A stretch of 29,402 nt of DNA, taken from positions 1 to 29,402 of the forward strand of contig NZ_CAKVJB010000029.1 of the NCBI RefSeq assembly GCF_934754935.1, given 5' to 3'. A model generated the notes under the pieces. That model did no database searches, was not told the origin of the DNA, and saw only the letters and a list, made by a program, of their open reading frames with translations. Below are positions 8,116-16,541 of this stretch, piece after piece. Every line of letters starts with the position of its first letter. The first letter of the stretch is position 1. The stretch is from an uncultured Holdemanella sp. GTDB taxonomy: Bacteria; Bacillota_I; Bacilli_A; Erysipelotrichales; Erysipelotrichaceae. The position numbers and the translations under genes are program-made.

Positions 8116-10889
8116 CTTTTCTGTTTATTCAAAATATCCATTAATACCACAAACAAATCTTCAATATTAATTGGTTTTGCGATATGACCATCCATACCAA
8201 CATCTATCGCTTTTTTCTTGTCTTCCTCAAACGCATTGGCCGTTATTGCCACAATAGGTATGCATGCTTTTTCCTTATCTTGTAAGTTTCTAATTTCACA
8301 CGTAGCTTTATATCCATCCATTTTAGGCATTTGAATATCCATTAAAATGACATCATATGTACCAACCGGATTTTCTATAACCTTATTCACACACTCAATA
8401 CCATTCTTTACACGATCTACAAAAAGTCCTGCACGCTCTAATATGGTTTGTGCAATCTCGGCATTTAAATCATTATCCTCAGCCAAAAGAATATGTTTAC
8501 CATTAAAAATTGCATTATCAACTTCACAATTCTCTTCTTGTTTATCCAAATAATATTTTTCATCCGCCATTTTATATTTCAACGTGACAATAAACGTACT
8601 CCCCTTACCAAGAACACTCTTCACATCAATCGTACCACCAAGAAGATCCACATATTTCTTAACAATGGCCATACCAAGACCTGTACCACTAATTTTACTG
8701 GATGTCATTCTTTCCCTTGAAAAAGATTCAAAAATCTTCTCCAAATACTCCTGACTCATACCAATACCCGTATCCATAATGCTTGTACGAACAATCATAT
8801 ATCCAGGCTCATCACATGAAAGCTCATCCACATTCACTTCAACAGAACCATTTGAAGGCGTATACTTAAGGGCATTACTTAAAATATTCACAAAAATTTC
8901 TTCAACCTTAGTCACATCGGCCATGACATGTTTATGCTCCACATTAAAAGTGTACCTCACATGAATATTCTTTTTCTTCGCCTCATCCTCAAACATATCA
9001 ATCAATCTTTGTCTTATATCCTCAATATTCGCATAGTTTTCATCCAATTCCATATGACCACTTTCTATGCGAGCCATATCTAAAACGTTATTAATAATTG
9101 ATAGTAGAATATTCCCCGCCTTTTGAAGTTTATTTAAATGCTCGAAAACCTTAGGCAAATCATTATCCTTCAACTCATTCTTCATAAGTTCAGAATAGCC
9201 CAAAATCGCATTCATAGGCGTACGAATATCATGCGATACATTATGAAGAAACTGTGTCTTAGCTAAGCTTGCATCCTCAGCACTCTTTAATGCAACCTTA
9301 GCACTCGCCTCTGCTCGTCTTGCCTTTTGTAAAAGTAGAAGAATTACAATAATAATACTAAAGCCTAGAACAAGAACAACAACCAAATGATCTTTTAAAA
9401 AACTGTAAAAAGTCGTTTTATAAGCCGTACTATCATACATCGCAATTGCACTTGTCAGCATATCCGAAGGCATAGCCTTTATCGTCTTATTCAATATGGA
9501 TAATAGTGTTGCCTGCCCATCTTTAACCGCAAAACAAGCCTCCATTGTCTTAGTCAAAGGAATAATTTTAAAATTCTTTTTACCATCAAAACTCAACGCC
9601 TGACTCGATCCCATGATAAAACAATCTACTTTACCATTATCAACCATATTCGCCCCATCCTCAATCGAATCACAATCCACGAGTTTCCAATGCGGATAGT
9701 TATACGCAATATGTTGTTTTAAAGCTACTTTGTTTTTCGGTACAGCTACAACATATGAATCGTTCTCATTAAAATCTTCCTTATTTGTAACGGCAATCAA
9801 ATTATACGTCCAAGCCGTATTCGAAAGTGCATATCCCTTCTTTTCGGCAACATTTGAATTTCGACTCGCATAATATATCACATCAATCTCATTATTCTGT
9901 AAAGCCTCAATCATTTTGTCATAATCATCAAAAGCCTCTATATCAAATTTTAAAGTATGATTACCCAAACAATCTTTGGCATACGAAATATATTCAGAAA
10001 GTGTACCACGAATCTCTCCACTCTTTTTGTCCATAGAAAACACAACAGGATCATTATCTAAAAAGCCAATTCGAATACCACCATGCTCTTTGATATATGA
10101 CTTTTCAACACCTGTTAAAAATTGCGTATAATCCAAAGTAAAATACTTCTTATACAAATCCGCCTTGAAAAAAGGACTATCACTATCCAATTGACGCATC
10201 GCATAATCCAATTCTTGTTTAATATCACTACGCTCCTTATTAATCACAAAATATATATCAGACTCTCCAATTGTTGTTACACTAGAAATCCCTCTTTCAG
10301 ACCAAATTGACTCTTCTAAAGACACGAAACAATCAATCTCATTATTCGCTAGTTTCTTTTTTACATCCTCATTACCACTTACATTCACATGCTCAGTATG
10401 AATACCATACTTATTCTCCCAATTTGTAAGCATATATTCAGAATTTGTACCTTTAAGCACACCTATACGCTTTCCATCCAAAGACTTAAAATCCGAAGAC
10501 ACAATATCCATATCCGATAAATTCGCATACAAAACATACTTTTCTTCACCCATCGTTTCCTCAGAATAAAGCATTTCTTTAGCACGATCATCCGTATATG
10601 CAATATCACCCATGATATCAATCTCACCATTTTCAAGCTTTTCAAAACAGTTTGACCAATCACACTTTACATACTCAAATTTCCAACCCGTATACCCAGC
10701 CAAAGCCTGCATTAATTCATAACCATAACCACGCCTTACACCATGTTCATCCACATAATTAAATGTATCTTCAAAAGATCCAACACGAATCGTTTTCTGC
10801 GTCTCATCCGCCAAACAAGGCATGCACATAGATAAAACCACAAAAATGATTGTGCATAACGCAGCTAACCTTTTCCCTTTTTTAAACAT
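8112..10889 (-). CDS. BvgS-like hybrid sensor histidine kinase with two solute-binding modules
   Basis: This 925-residue membrane sensor has a signal-anchor segment at residues 8-25. Two successive SBP_bac_3-type solute-binding modules follow outside the cell (about 30-265 and 270-495). A transmembrane helix lies near 500-520 (VVVLVLGFSIIIVILLLLQ). Inside come HisKA with FLHNVSHDIRTPMN (phospho-His 553), an HATPase with ILSNALKYTP, DTGIGM and GTGLGMAIVKK, and a receiver with VILMDIQMPKMDGY (Asp 851) ending the protein. No Hpt or DNA-binding domain is present and no response regulator adjoins, so its output partner lies elsewhere. The start is ATG 10889, with GGAGA seven bases before it; a longer frame to 10946 would begin inside the promoter. 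Binding modules of this type usually bind amino acids or similar small solutes; the ligand here is unknown. Confidence 0.93.
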   Translation of the reverse strand: MFKKGKRLAALCTIIFVVLSMCMPCLADETQKTIRVGSFEDTFNYVDEHGVRRGYGYELMQALAGYTGWKFEYVKCDWSNCFEKLENGEIDIMGDIAYTDDRAKEMLYSEETMGEEKYVLYANLSDMDIVSSDFKSLDGKRIGVLKGTNSEYMLTNWENKYGIHTEHVNVSGNEDVKKKLANNEIDCFVSLEESIWSERGISSVTTIGESDIYFVINKERSDIKQELDYAMRQLDSDSPFFKADLYKKYFTLDYTQFLTGVEKSYIKEHGGIRIGFLDNDPVVFSMDKKSGEIRGTLSEYISYAKDCLGNHTLKFDIEAFDDYDKMIEALQNNEIDVIYYASRNSNVAEKKGYALSNTAWTYNLIAVTNKEDFNENDSYVVAVPKNKVALKQHIAYNYPHWKLVDCDSIEDGANMVDNGKVDCFIMGSSQALSFDGKKNFKIIPLTKTMEACFAVKDGQATLLSILNKTIKAMPSDMLTSAIAMYDSTAYKTTFYSFLKDHLVVVLVLGFSIIIVILLLLQKARRAEASAKVALKSAEDASLAKTQFLHNVSHDIRTPMNAILGYSELMKNELKDNDLPKVFEHLNKLQKAGNILLSIINNVLDMARIESGHMELDENYANIEDIRQRLIDMFEDEAKKKNIHVRYTFNVEHKHVMADVTKVEEIFVNILSNALKYTPSNGSVEVNVDELSCDEPGYMIVRTSIMDTGIGMSQEYLEKIFESFSRERMTSSKISGTGLGMAIVKKYVDLLGGTIDVKSVLGKGSTFIVTLKYKMADEKYYLDKQEENCEVDNAIFNGKHILLAEDNDLNAEIAQTILERAGLFVDRVKNGIECVNKVIENPVGTYDVILMDIQMPKMDGYKATCEIRNLQDKEKACIPIVAITANAFEEDKKKAIDVGMDGHIAKPINIEDLFVVLMDILNKQKS

Positions 10890-10916
10890 ATTATTTCTCC
10901 ATATCCATTTGTTAAT

Positions 10917-10946
10917 AGTATATTTTATTTCACAAGATTCAGTCAA
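10917..10946 (-). promoter_or_regulatory. Promoter of the hybrid kinase gene
   Basis: TTGACT (10941-10946) and TATACT (10917-10922) are separated by 18 bases on the minus strand. The expected start of transcription near 10910 leaves a leader of about 20 bases before ATG 10889. Confidence 0.75.
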
Positions 10947-10995
10947 TAAAACGAAATTATTTTTTAATAAAATCTAACCAATTTACACAATTCAT

Positions 10996-11066
10996 AAAAA
11001 AAGAGGAAGAGACACGCTGGTTCTTCCCCGCCTGTAGGCTTCGCAAGTTTCTACAGAACGATCACT
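10996..11066 (-). ncRNA. Candidate small structured RNA, about 70 nt, unassigned
   Basis: Between the lipoprotein stop and the kinase promoter is a stretch of about 54% GC in otherwise AT-rich intergenic DNA. On the minus strand it forms a hairpin CTGTAG...CTACAG (arms at 11051-11056 and 11032-11037) with an inner CTT-GCG-AAG stem. A terminator hairpin follows, GGGGAAGA with TCTTCCTC (one G-U pair), with a T7 tail. A good promoter lies directly upstream. I do not recognise the family; it lacks the conserved SRP RNA tip and is too short for 6S RNA. It may instead be only the 3' end and terminator of the lipoprotein mRNA. Confidence 0.45.
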
Positions 11067-11072
11067 TAATCA

Positions 11073-11101
11073 AGTTTACGTTATCTCAAATATTGAGTCA
11101 A
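11073..11101 (-). promoter_or_regulatory. Candidate promoter for the small RNA
   Basis: TTGACT (11096-11101) and TAAACT (11073-11078) are spaced by 17 bases on the minus strand, starting just past the lipoprotein stop. No ORF follows, only the structured GC-rich stretch. Confidence 0.5.
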
Positions 11102-11106
11102 TACAT

Positions 11107-11400
11107 TTAATCTACATTATCTACGAATCTGTCTGGAATCAATTCATTACCTTCATATTTAAACACATATTGTTTGTTTAAATCTTTATTCTTTAATGAA
11201 AACCACACTTCACTATCCGACTGTTGTGTTATTGAATCCACATAATATGCTTCATCCTCAATTTGATCATTTGCACTTTCAATCAATTCCTCATCTGAAT
11301 AAGGAATAGATGTTTGAACTTCCTTTGTTTCTCTTAATTCTGGTTGTGCTTGTGTACAACCAGTTAGTAACATTATTAATATTAGCCCTAATTTTTTCAT
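11107..11400 (-). CDS. Small lipoprotein (97 aa), unknown function
   Basis: The N-terminus MKKLGLILIMLLTGCTQ is a short lipoprotein signal with lipobox LLTGC, so the mature protein should be anchored outside the membrane at Cys 15. The remaining 80 or so residues are acidic, with a small beta-rich segment (EVWFSLKNKDLNKQYVFKYEG), and I do not recognise a family. Its ATG overlaps the stop of the upstream glycosidase as ATGA, so the two are translationally coupled although the glycosidase seems cytosolic. The link in function is unclear. Confidence 0.82.
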   Translation of the reverse strand: MKKLGLILIMLLTGCTQAQPELRETKEVQTSIPYSDEELIESANDQIEDEAYYVDSITQQSDSEVWFSLKNKDLNKQYVFKYEGNELIPDRFVDNVD

Positions 11401-13121
11401 ACAATTCTATACGTATTCTCCTTCGTATTGATTTCAATTGTAACGCTGTTACTAAAAGTGGCCTGTTGAATATGATCATTGATGATTTTATGTTCCACCA
11501 TCTCTTCATTTTTAATTCTTTGATAGAAATCTAGAACAACATTTGCACGTTTAATTCGATCTTCTATGGATAAGCCATCCGAACCAAAATTACCATCCAC
11601 ATTATCATACGGTGCATTTCTTACGACATATGGAATACCACCATTCAATAAGGCATACAACATGTAGTCTTCTTGTCTTTTTTCCATTGGCCAAGGCAAA
11701 ATGAAACAATCATGATATACAAGATTAAATAAAGGTACTGCTATTCCCATTCTTTTCACATTTTCATCTTTCATCATAAACTCATAAGGCCCATAATGAG
11801 AAAATACAAGTTCTCGCATAGCCCAATCACTACACTCTTCACTCGAAGGTATGATTCCTTTTGAAATCATGTATTGAAAACAAGCTCTTCTATATTCCAT
11901 ACACTCTTTTCGACTCATCAAATGTTCTGGATTAAAACACTCATCCATTTCATTACAAGAGAAAACGTCTAAGTATACACAATCTAAATCAATATGTTTT
12001 AAAATTTCAGTGTAATTTCTTTTCACATACTTAGGTGCTAGACTTGCACACAAATAGTTTTGTCTACCACCAGCCCAATTCGCATGTTCAGACACACTAC
12101 CATCCTCTAATTGAATGGCTTCATTTTCATTATGTGTTTTAGCCGTATAGTAATAATCACGATACTGATCATGTAAGCCAAATAAATCATTTTGAGAACT
12201 TAAACTATCCTGTAAATTCTTTAAACCAGCCCATCCACCAGCTTCAATACATGCCGGCAAATAATCCGGGTGGCAATTATCGTAGCCAGGATCTCCCCAG
12301 CCATCCAAATGAAGATAGAGTTTAGAAGAACCCAAACTATGAAGCTTTTGAATCATTTCCTTTACCGAATCAAAAGAATGAATCACATCCACTTGTCCAT
12401 TATAAAATCTAGAATCCTTTTCCGTATGTGCCTTAATACCCGTATGTACAACAGCACACTGTTGAAGATCTGATATTTTAGGAAGTGTGACTTCTTTTTC
12501 TTTTAAAGACTTAAATAAACCTGTTTCTTTAACATACTCTCGATAAATCTTAGCAGCACGATTATAATCCATATTACTTTCAAAAGAATATCGAACAACA
12601 CGCTTATATCGCATCTTACCTAAACTTGTTAACCATACAAATTGAAGTCGAGTTCCCTTGTCATCATGATCAATTGTATATTTAGAATCCCAAGGCGTTT
12701 CATTGATTGCGATATACCCTTTTCCATTATTGGTTTGACTAAGCCAAGGCATATAGGCCGCACAACTAGTAAACTGACCATCAAAGGCAATATGACTATA
12801 ATCATACTCATAACGATTGGGAATCAATAATCCTTGCATATAAGGAATCGTTGAATAGCCATTCTTATCTTCACACACAAAACTATCGGGAAAATGTACC
12901 TCTTTAATATTCTCATCCATTTTGGGAATCCACTCAAAATAATAATGATTTGTACTATCTTCTTTCCAAATATATGTATCAAAATATTTATAAGTGGTAT
13001 AAATACCCTTACCTAAGCCTGTCACTCTTTTTTCTGATTTGATGAAATCATCACTAAAATATATCTTTTGATTCTCTTTTGTCACATAAAACGAATCCTG
13101 ATTTCGAATCCAATTTTCCAT
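11397..13121 (-). CDS. Putative cytosolic glycoside hydrolase, GH129/GH101-like (possible alpha-N-acetylgalactosaminidase)
   Basis: This 574-residue protein has no signal peptide. An N-terminal beta-rich half (to about residue 190) is followed by a TIM-barrel-like half with KLYLHLDGWGDPGYDN, FGLHDQYRDYYYTA, DCVYLDVFS and PSSEECSDWAM. Asp 385 in the YLDVF strand and Glu 428 are the best candidates for nucleophile and acid/base. Their spacing of 43 residues agrees with my recollection of the catalytic pair in bifidobacterial GH129 enzymes, which split alpha-linked GalNAc (Tn antigen) inside the cell. That family call is from memory of the fold and motifs; a generic DUF5696-type annotation is the alternative. 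ATG 13121 is chosen over TTG 13127 because AGAGG lies nine bases before it. Confidence 0.6.
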   Translation of the reverse strand: MENWIRNQDSFYVTKENQKIYFSDDFIKSEKRVTGLGKGIYTTYKYFDTYIWKEDSTNHYYFEWIPKMDENIKEVHFPDSFVCEDKNGYSTIPYMQGLLIPNRYEYDYSHIAFDGQFTSCAAYMPWLSQTNNGKGYIAINETPWDSKYTIDHDDKGTRLQFVWLTSLGKMRYKRVVRYSFESNMDYNRAAKIYREYVKETGLFKSLKEKEVTLPKISDLQQCAVVHTGIKAHTEKDSRFYNGQVDVIHSFDSVKEMIQKLHSLGSSKLYLHLDGWGDPGYDNCHPDYLPACIEAGGWAGLKNLQDSLSSQNDLFGLHDQYRDYYYTAKTHNENEAIQLEDGSVSEHANWAGGRQNYLCASLAPKYVKRNYTEILKHIDLDCVYLDVFSCNEMDECFNPEHLMSRKECMEYRRACFQYMISKGIIPSSEECSDWAMRELVFSHYGPYEFMMKDENVKRMGIAVPLFNLVYHDCFILPWPMEKRQEDYMLYALLNGGIPYVVRNAPYDNVDGNFGSDGLSIEDRIKRANVVLDFYQRIKNEEMVEHKIINDHIQQATFSNSVTIEINTKENTYRIV

Positions 13122-13145
13122 ACGCAAATACCTCTTGTCTTAGTC

Positions 13146-13172
13146 ATTATACCATACATGATATGTTAGAAT
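13146..13172. promoter_or_regulatory. Back-to-back extended -10 promoters
   Basis: The gap between the two divergent genes carries TGGTATAAT on the minus strand (13146-13154) for the glycosidase and TGTTAGAAT on the plus strand (13164-13172) for the AAA gene. Both have the extended -10 TGn and weak -35 regions. The -10 elements are about 15 bases apart, so the two polymerases should compete. Confidence 0.5.
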
Positions 13173-13195
13173 AGTATAAGAAAGTTGGTGCAACT

Positions 13196-14746
13196 ATGGG
13201 CATTTATTTAAATCCAGATACTAATCGATATGAAAGATTGTGTAACAGTCCTATCTTTGTAGATAAATCATTATTGATTGAATACACAAATAAAGCTATA
13301 AATACTTCTAATGATTGTATTTGCGTAACTCGTCCAAGACGATTTGGGAAAAGTACAGATGCGAATATGTTGGTAGCTTATTATTCAAAGGGTACAAATT
13401 CAAAAGACTTGTTTAATACATTAAATATCAGTCACTGTCCTTCTTTTCTTGAACATTTAAACAAGCACAATGTGATTCATTTAAACATACAAGACTTTTT
13501 AAGTACCACAAATTCAATTGATGAAATGCTTTTGAAAATCACTCGAATGATTTTAAAAGACTTGAAATTTGAATTTAAAGATGTCATAACTGAAACCGAA
13601 ATCATCGATGCATTCAATGAAGTCTATGCGTATACAAAAAATAAATTTATCTTTATTATTGATGAATGGGATTGTATCTTTAGAGAATTCAAAGAAGACA
13701 AAACTGCACAAGAAACATATTTAGATTTCTTAAGGAGCCTTTTAAAAGATAAGAATTATATTGAAATGTGTTACATGACAGGAATATTACCAATCAAAAA
13801 ATACGGAACTCACAGTGCCTTAAATATGTTTGATGAAATATCTATGACGCAACCAAAGCCACTGGCAAACTACATGGGATTTACCGAAGAAGAAGTATCG
13901 AATTTATGTCGAAAGTACAATGTAGATTATCAAAAAATGAAAGATTGGTATGATGGATACCATATGACAGACACCATCTCAACTTTTTCACCAAGATCTG
14001 TAGTTGCAGCTATTTCAAAACATGATTTTTCAAATTATTGGACTAAAACAGAGTCTTTTGAAGCTTTAAAAATATATATCGATTTAAACTTTGATGGATT
14101 AAAAGACAATATTATTCAAATGATAGCAGGAAAAGAAGTATATATCGACACATCTTCATTTGAAAATGATATGTCGACATTTGGTTCAAAAGATGATGTT
14201 CTTACATTACTGATTCATTTAGGGTATTTGGGATACAACCAAAAAGATCAAACCTGCTACATTCCAAATAAAGAAGTCATGGACTCATTCTTTACATCCA
14301 TTAAAAATTCAGATTGGAATGCGACCACTAAAGCCATTCAAAATTCACGAAACTTATTAGATGCTACGTTTAATATGGATGAAGCAAAAATAGCTGATTA
14401 CATTGAACAAGCCCATCTAGAAACTAGCCACATTCAATATAATGATGAAAATGCTCTAAGCTATACAATTGATCTTGCCTACTATGCCGCAAGAGATCAC
14501 TACACTGTGATTCGAGAACTACCAACCGGTAAAGGATTTGCGGACCTAGCCTTCATTCCTAAAACAGATAAGCCAGCCATATTGGTTGAATTAAAATGGA
14601 ACCAAGATGTAAATACAGCCATCACACAAATCAAAGAAAAAAAGTATCCTTCTGTTTTAGAAAAATACAAAGATAACTTATTACTCGTTGGAATTACTTA
14701 CGACAAGAAAACAAGAAAACACACATGCAAAATCGAGCGACTTTAA
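13196..14746 (+). CDS. AAA-ATPase-like protein with C-terminal PD-(D/E)XK nuclease domain (PDDEXK_9)
   Basis: This 516-residue protein is of the AAA-ATPase_like/PDDEXK_9 type, found in many copies in gut Firmicutes and Bacteroidetes. The N-terminal ATPase has VTRPRRFGKST as its P-loop (about residues 44-54) and Walker B FIFIIDEWDCIF near 153. The C-terminal domain shows the nuclease-like core GKGFADLAFIP followed by AILVELKW near 444-470, where Asp and Glu-x-Lys are the expected metal-binding residues. The biological role of the family is not settled; mobile-element or defence links have been proposed. It stands alone, divergent from the glycosidase and convergent with the GH13 gene. The ribosome site before ATG is weak. 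Confidence 0.9.
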   Translation: MGIYLNPDTNRYERLCNSPIFVDKSLLIEYTNKAINTSNDCICVTRPRRFGKSTDANMLVAYYSKGTNSKDLFNTLNISHCPSFLEHLNKHNVIHLNIQDFLSTTNSIDEMLLKITRMILKDLKFEFKDVITETEIIDAFNEVYAYTKNKFIFIIDEWDCIFREFKEDKTAQETYLDFLRSLLKDKNYIEMCYMTGILPIKKYGTHSALNMFDEISMTQPKPLANYMGFTEEEVSNLCRKYNVDYQKMKDWYDGYHMTDTISTFSPRSVVAAISKHDFSNYWTKTESFEALKIYIDLNFDGLKDNIIQMIAGKEVYIDTSSFENDMSTFGSKDDVLTLLIHLGYLGYNQKDQTCYIPNKEVMDSFFTSIKNSDWNATTKAIQNSRNLLDATFNMDEAKIADYIEQAHLETSHIQYNDENALSYTIDLAYYAARDHYTVIRELPTGKGFADLAFIPKTDKPAILVELKWNQDVNTAITQIKEKKYPSVLEKYKDNLLLVGITYDKKTRKHTCKIERL

Positions 14747-14767
14747 AATTATCGCTCGATCTTTTTT
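14732..14767. terminator. Bidirectional terminator shared by two convergent genes
   Basis: ATCGAGCG (14732-14739) pairs with CGCTCGAT (14753-14760) around a 13-base loop. On the plus strand it is followed by TTTTTT; on the minus strand by only four T. The stop codons of both convergent genes lie in the loop, two bases apart, so the stems are coding on both sides. Confidence 0.85.
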
Positions 14768-16050
14768 AATATTCTTACTTCATAAGGCTTGAACTCAAAT
14801 GCATTATTAATACATAGTTCTTCATTGGTTTCTATATCAATGAAATTACCAGATCCATTAAAACCTAGAGTCTGTGCTTCATTTTTCATATTCATACAGA
14901 TCCATAGACATTCATTATCATCTTGTCTTTGATAGATACAAGCCGTGTTATTGATGCCAATCTGTGTGTAGTCACCATAAGAAAGGGCTGAATGCGTATG
15001 TTTTAGGTTGATTAATCTTTGAATTGAGTCTGTCAATTCATTCCACTCAAAGACTTTGATTTCTGGTCTAAGATCTGTATCATTCCAGTTCTTTTTACCT
15101 TCAATACCCCATTCACTACCATAATAGATACATGGAATACCTGGCATAGTAAACAACATCGTATAAATTAAAGGCAATTGATTCTTATCCTCTAAAACGG
15201 ATGCGACTCTTACAACATCATGATTATCCACAAAGTTAAATAAATGCTTACCCGTATATAAACACCATGGATCTTTGCCAAATTGACGATTCAATGAATA
15301 TAGAATTTCATAGAAGTTAGCTGAATTAAAACTTGAATACAACCCCTTATAACACTCATAATTCGTAACCGAATCTAACATATTGTCATTCATCCATTGA
15401 TTGTAGTCTCCATGAAGTGTTTCTCCTAAAAGGAAGAAATCTCTATCCACATGATTGTGTAAAGTTTGAAGGAAGTTTTTATCTAGACAATATGCGACAT
15501 CAAGTCTTAAACCATCAATCTTGAACTCTTCTTGCCAGAAATCCACTACACTTAGAATGTAATTTACGACCTCTTGATTTTGAAGATTTAACTTCACCAA
15601 GATATCATTGCCTTCCCAATCTTGATACCAAAAGCCATCATTATAGTGATTGTTTCCATTAAAATCAATATAGAACCAATCCTTATAAGGTGAATCCCAC
15701 TTCTTTTCTAAAACATCCTTAAACGCAAAGAAATCACGACCCACATGATTAAATACCGCATCTAAAATAATCTTAATCCCATTTTCATGGAATAGGCTTA
15801 TAACTTCCTTTAAGTCTTCATTTGTACCAAGACGAGTATCCAATGTTTTAAAATCCGTTGTATCATACCCATGCGTACGACTCTCAAAGATTGGATTCAA
15901 CATTATACAATCGATGTTTAATTTCTTTAAATGTGGAATAAAATTCTCTAGCTTATGAATTCGATGTTCTAGAACATGATCATTCTCAAATGGCGCATTA
16001 CAAGCTCCAAACGGATAGATTTGATAAAATACACTCTCATTTGCCCACAT
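14749..16050 (-). CDS. GH13 alpha-amylase family glycosidase, intracellular
   Basis: This 433-residue protein belongs to glycoside hydrolase family 13. The barrel motifs are all present: DAVFNHVG (region I), DGLRLDVAY with nucleophile Asp 184, LLGETLHG with acid/base Glu 210, and NFVDNHDVVRV with Asp 278. There is no signal peptide, so it acts on imported oligosaccharides such as maltodextrins. It is compact, with a short C-terminal beta domain. The exact subfamily (cyclomaltodextrinase, neopullulanase or alpha-glucosidase type) cannot be read from the sequence alone. It lies 5 bases after ybaK and so seems to be the last gene of the glnA-like operon, an odd place for a sugar enzyme. Confidence 0.92.
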   Translation of the reverse strand: MWANESVFYQIYPFGACNAPFENDHVLEHRIHKLENFIPHLKKLNIDCIMLNPIFESRTHGYDTTDFKTLDTRLGTNEDLKEVISLFHENGIKIILDAVFNHVGRDFFAFKDVLEKKWDSPYKDWFYIDFNGNNHYNDGFWYQDWEGNDILVKLNLQNQEVVNYILSVVDFWQEEFKIDGLRLDVAYCLDKNFLQTLHNHVDRDFFLLGETLHGDYNQWMNDNMLDSVTNYECYKGLYSSFNSANFYEILYSLNRQFGKDPWCLYTGKHLFNFVDNHDVVRVASVLEDKNQLPLIYTMLFTMPGIPCIYYGSEWGIEGKKNWNDTDLRPEIKVFEWNELTDSIQRLINLKHTHSALSYGDYTQIGINNTACIYQRQDDNECLWICMNMKNEAQTLGFNGSGNFIDIETNEELCINNAFEFKPYEVRILKKIER

Positions 16051-16055
16051 AGTTA

Positions 16056-16541
16056 TTACTCCTTAATGATATCTACAGCTTGTACAGAAATTAAATCCAC
16101 CAAATCCTTTGGATCCATCTCAATCTGCATACCAATCTTACCTGCACTAAAATAAATTGTTTCTTGATTTAATGCATCCTCATACATGAAGGTACGAAAC
16201 TGTTTTTTCATACCCAAAGGAGAACAACCACCACGAATATAACCCGTGATCTTATTAATATCTTTCACATGAATCATTTCACACGATTTAACGCCTGCAA
16301 CTTTTGCGCACTTCTTTAAATCTAATTCCTTTTCAACTGGAATCATATACACTAAATATTCTTTTGTGTTCGAAATAGTTACCAATGTCTTATATACCTT
16401 TTCAACAGGCTGATTTAAAATATTCGCAACATGAATACCATCCACTGGATCATTTTCCTTATGTTCATACGTATGCGCTTCATAAACCACTTTATGCTGA
16501 TCTAAAAAACGCATCGCATTGGTCTTTTGAATCTTTTTCAT
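16056..16541 (-). CDS. ybaK: YbaK/EbsC-family aminoacyl-tRNA deacylase (Cys-tRNA(Pro) type)
   Basis: A 161-residue single-domain editing protein that hydrolyses mischarged Cys-tRNA(Pro) in trans. KTNAMRFLDQH at the start, VYKTLVT with the lysine important for catalysis in YbaK, and GGCSPLGMKKQ are typical of the YbaK branch. The length matches the family (about 155-160). Its ATG overlaps the stop of the ANTAR gene as ATGA, so it belongs to that operon. Other members of the wider family edit other tRNAs, so the substrate is by analogy. Confidence 0.93.
   Translation of the reverse strand: MKKIQKTNAMRFLDQHKVVYEAHTYEHKENDPVDGIHVANILNQPVEKVYKTLVTISNTKEYLVYMIPVEKELDLKKCAKVAGVKSCEMIHVKDINKITGYIRGGCSPLGMKKQFRTFMYEDALNQETIYFSAGKIGMQIEMDPKDLVDLISVQAVDIIKE

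Noticed and set aside
7931..8170. Plus-strand frame of 79 codons between the Rpn-like and kinase genes
   Set aside because: No ribosome site, low-complexity Lys/Ser-rich translation, and it runs antisense into the kinase gene and over its terminator.
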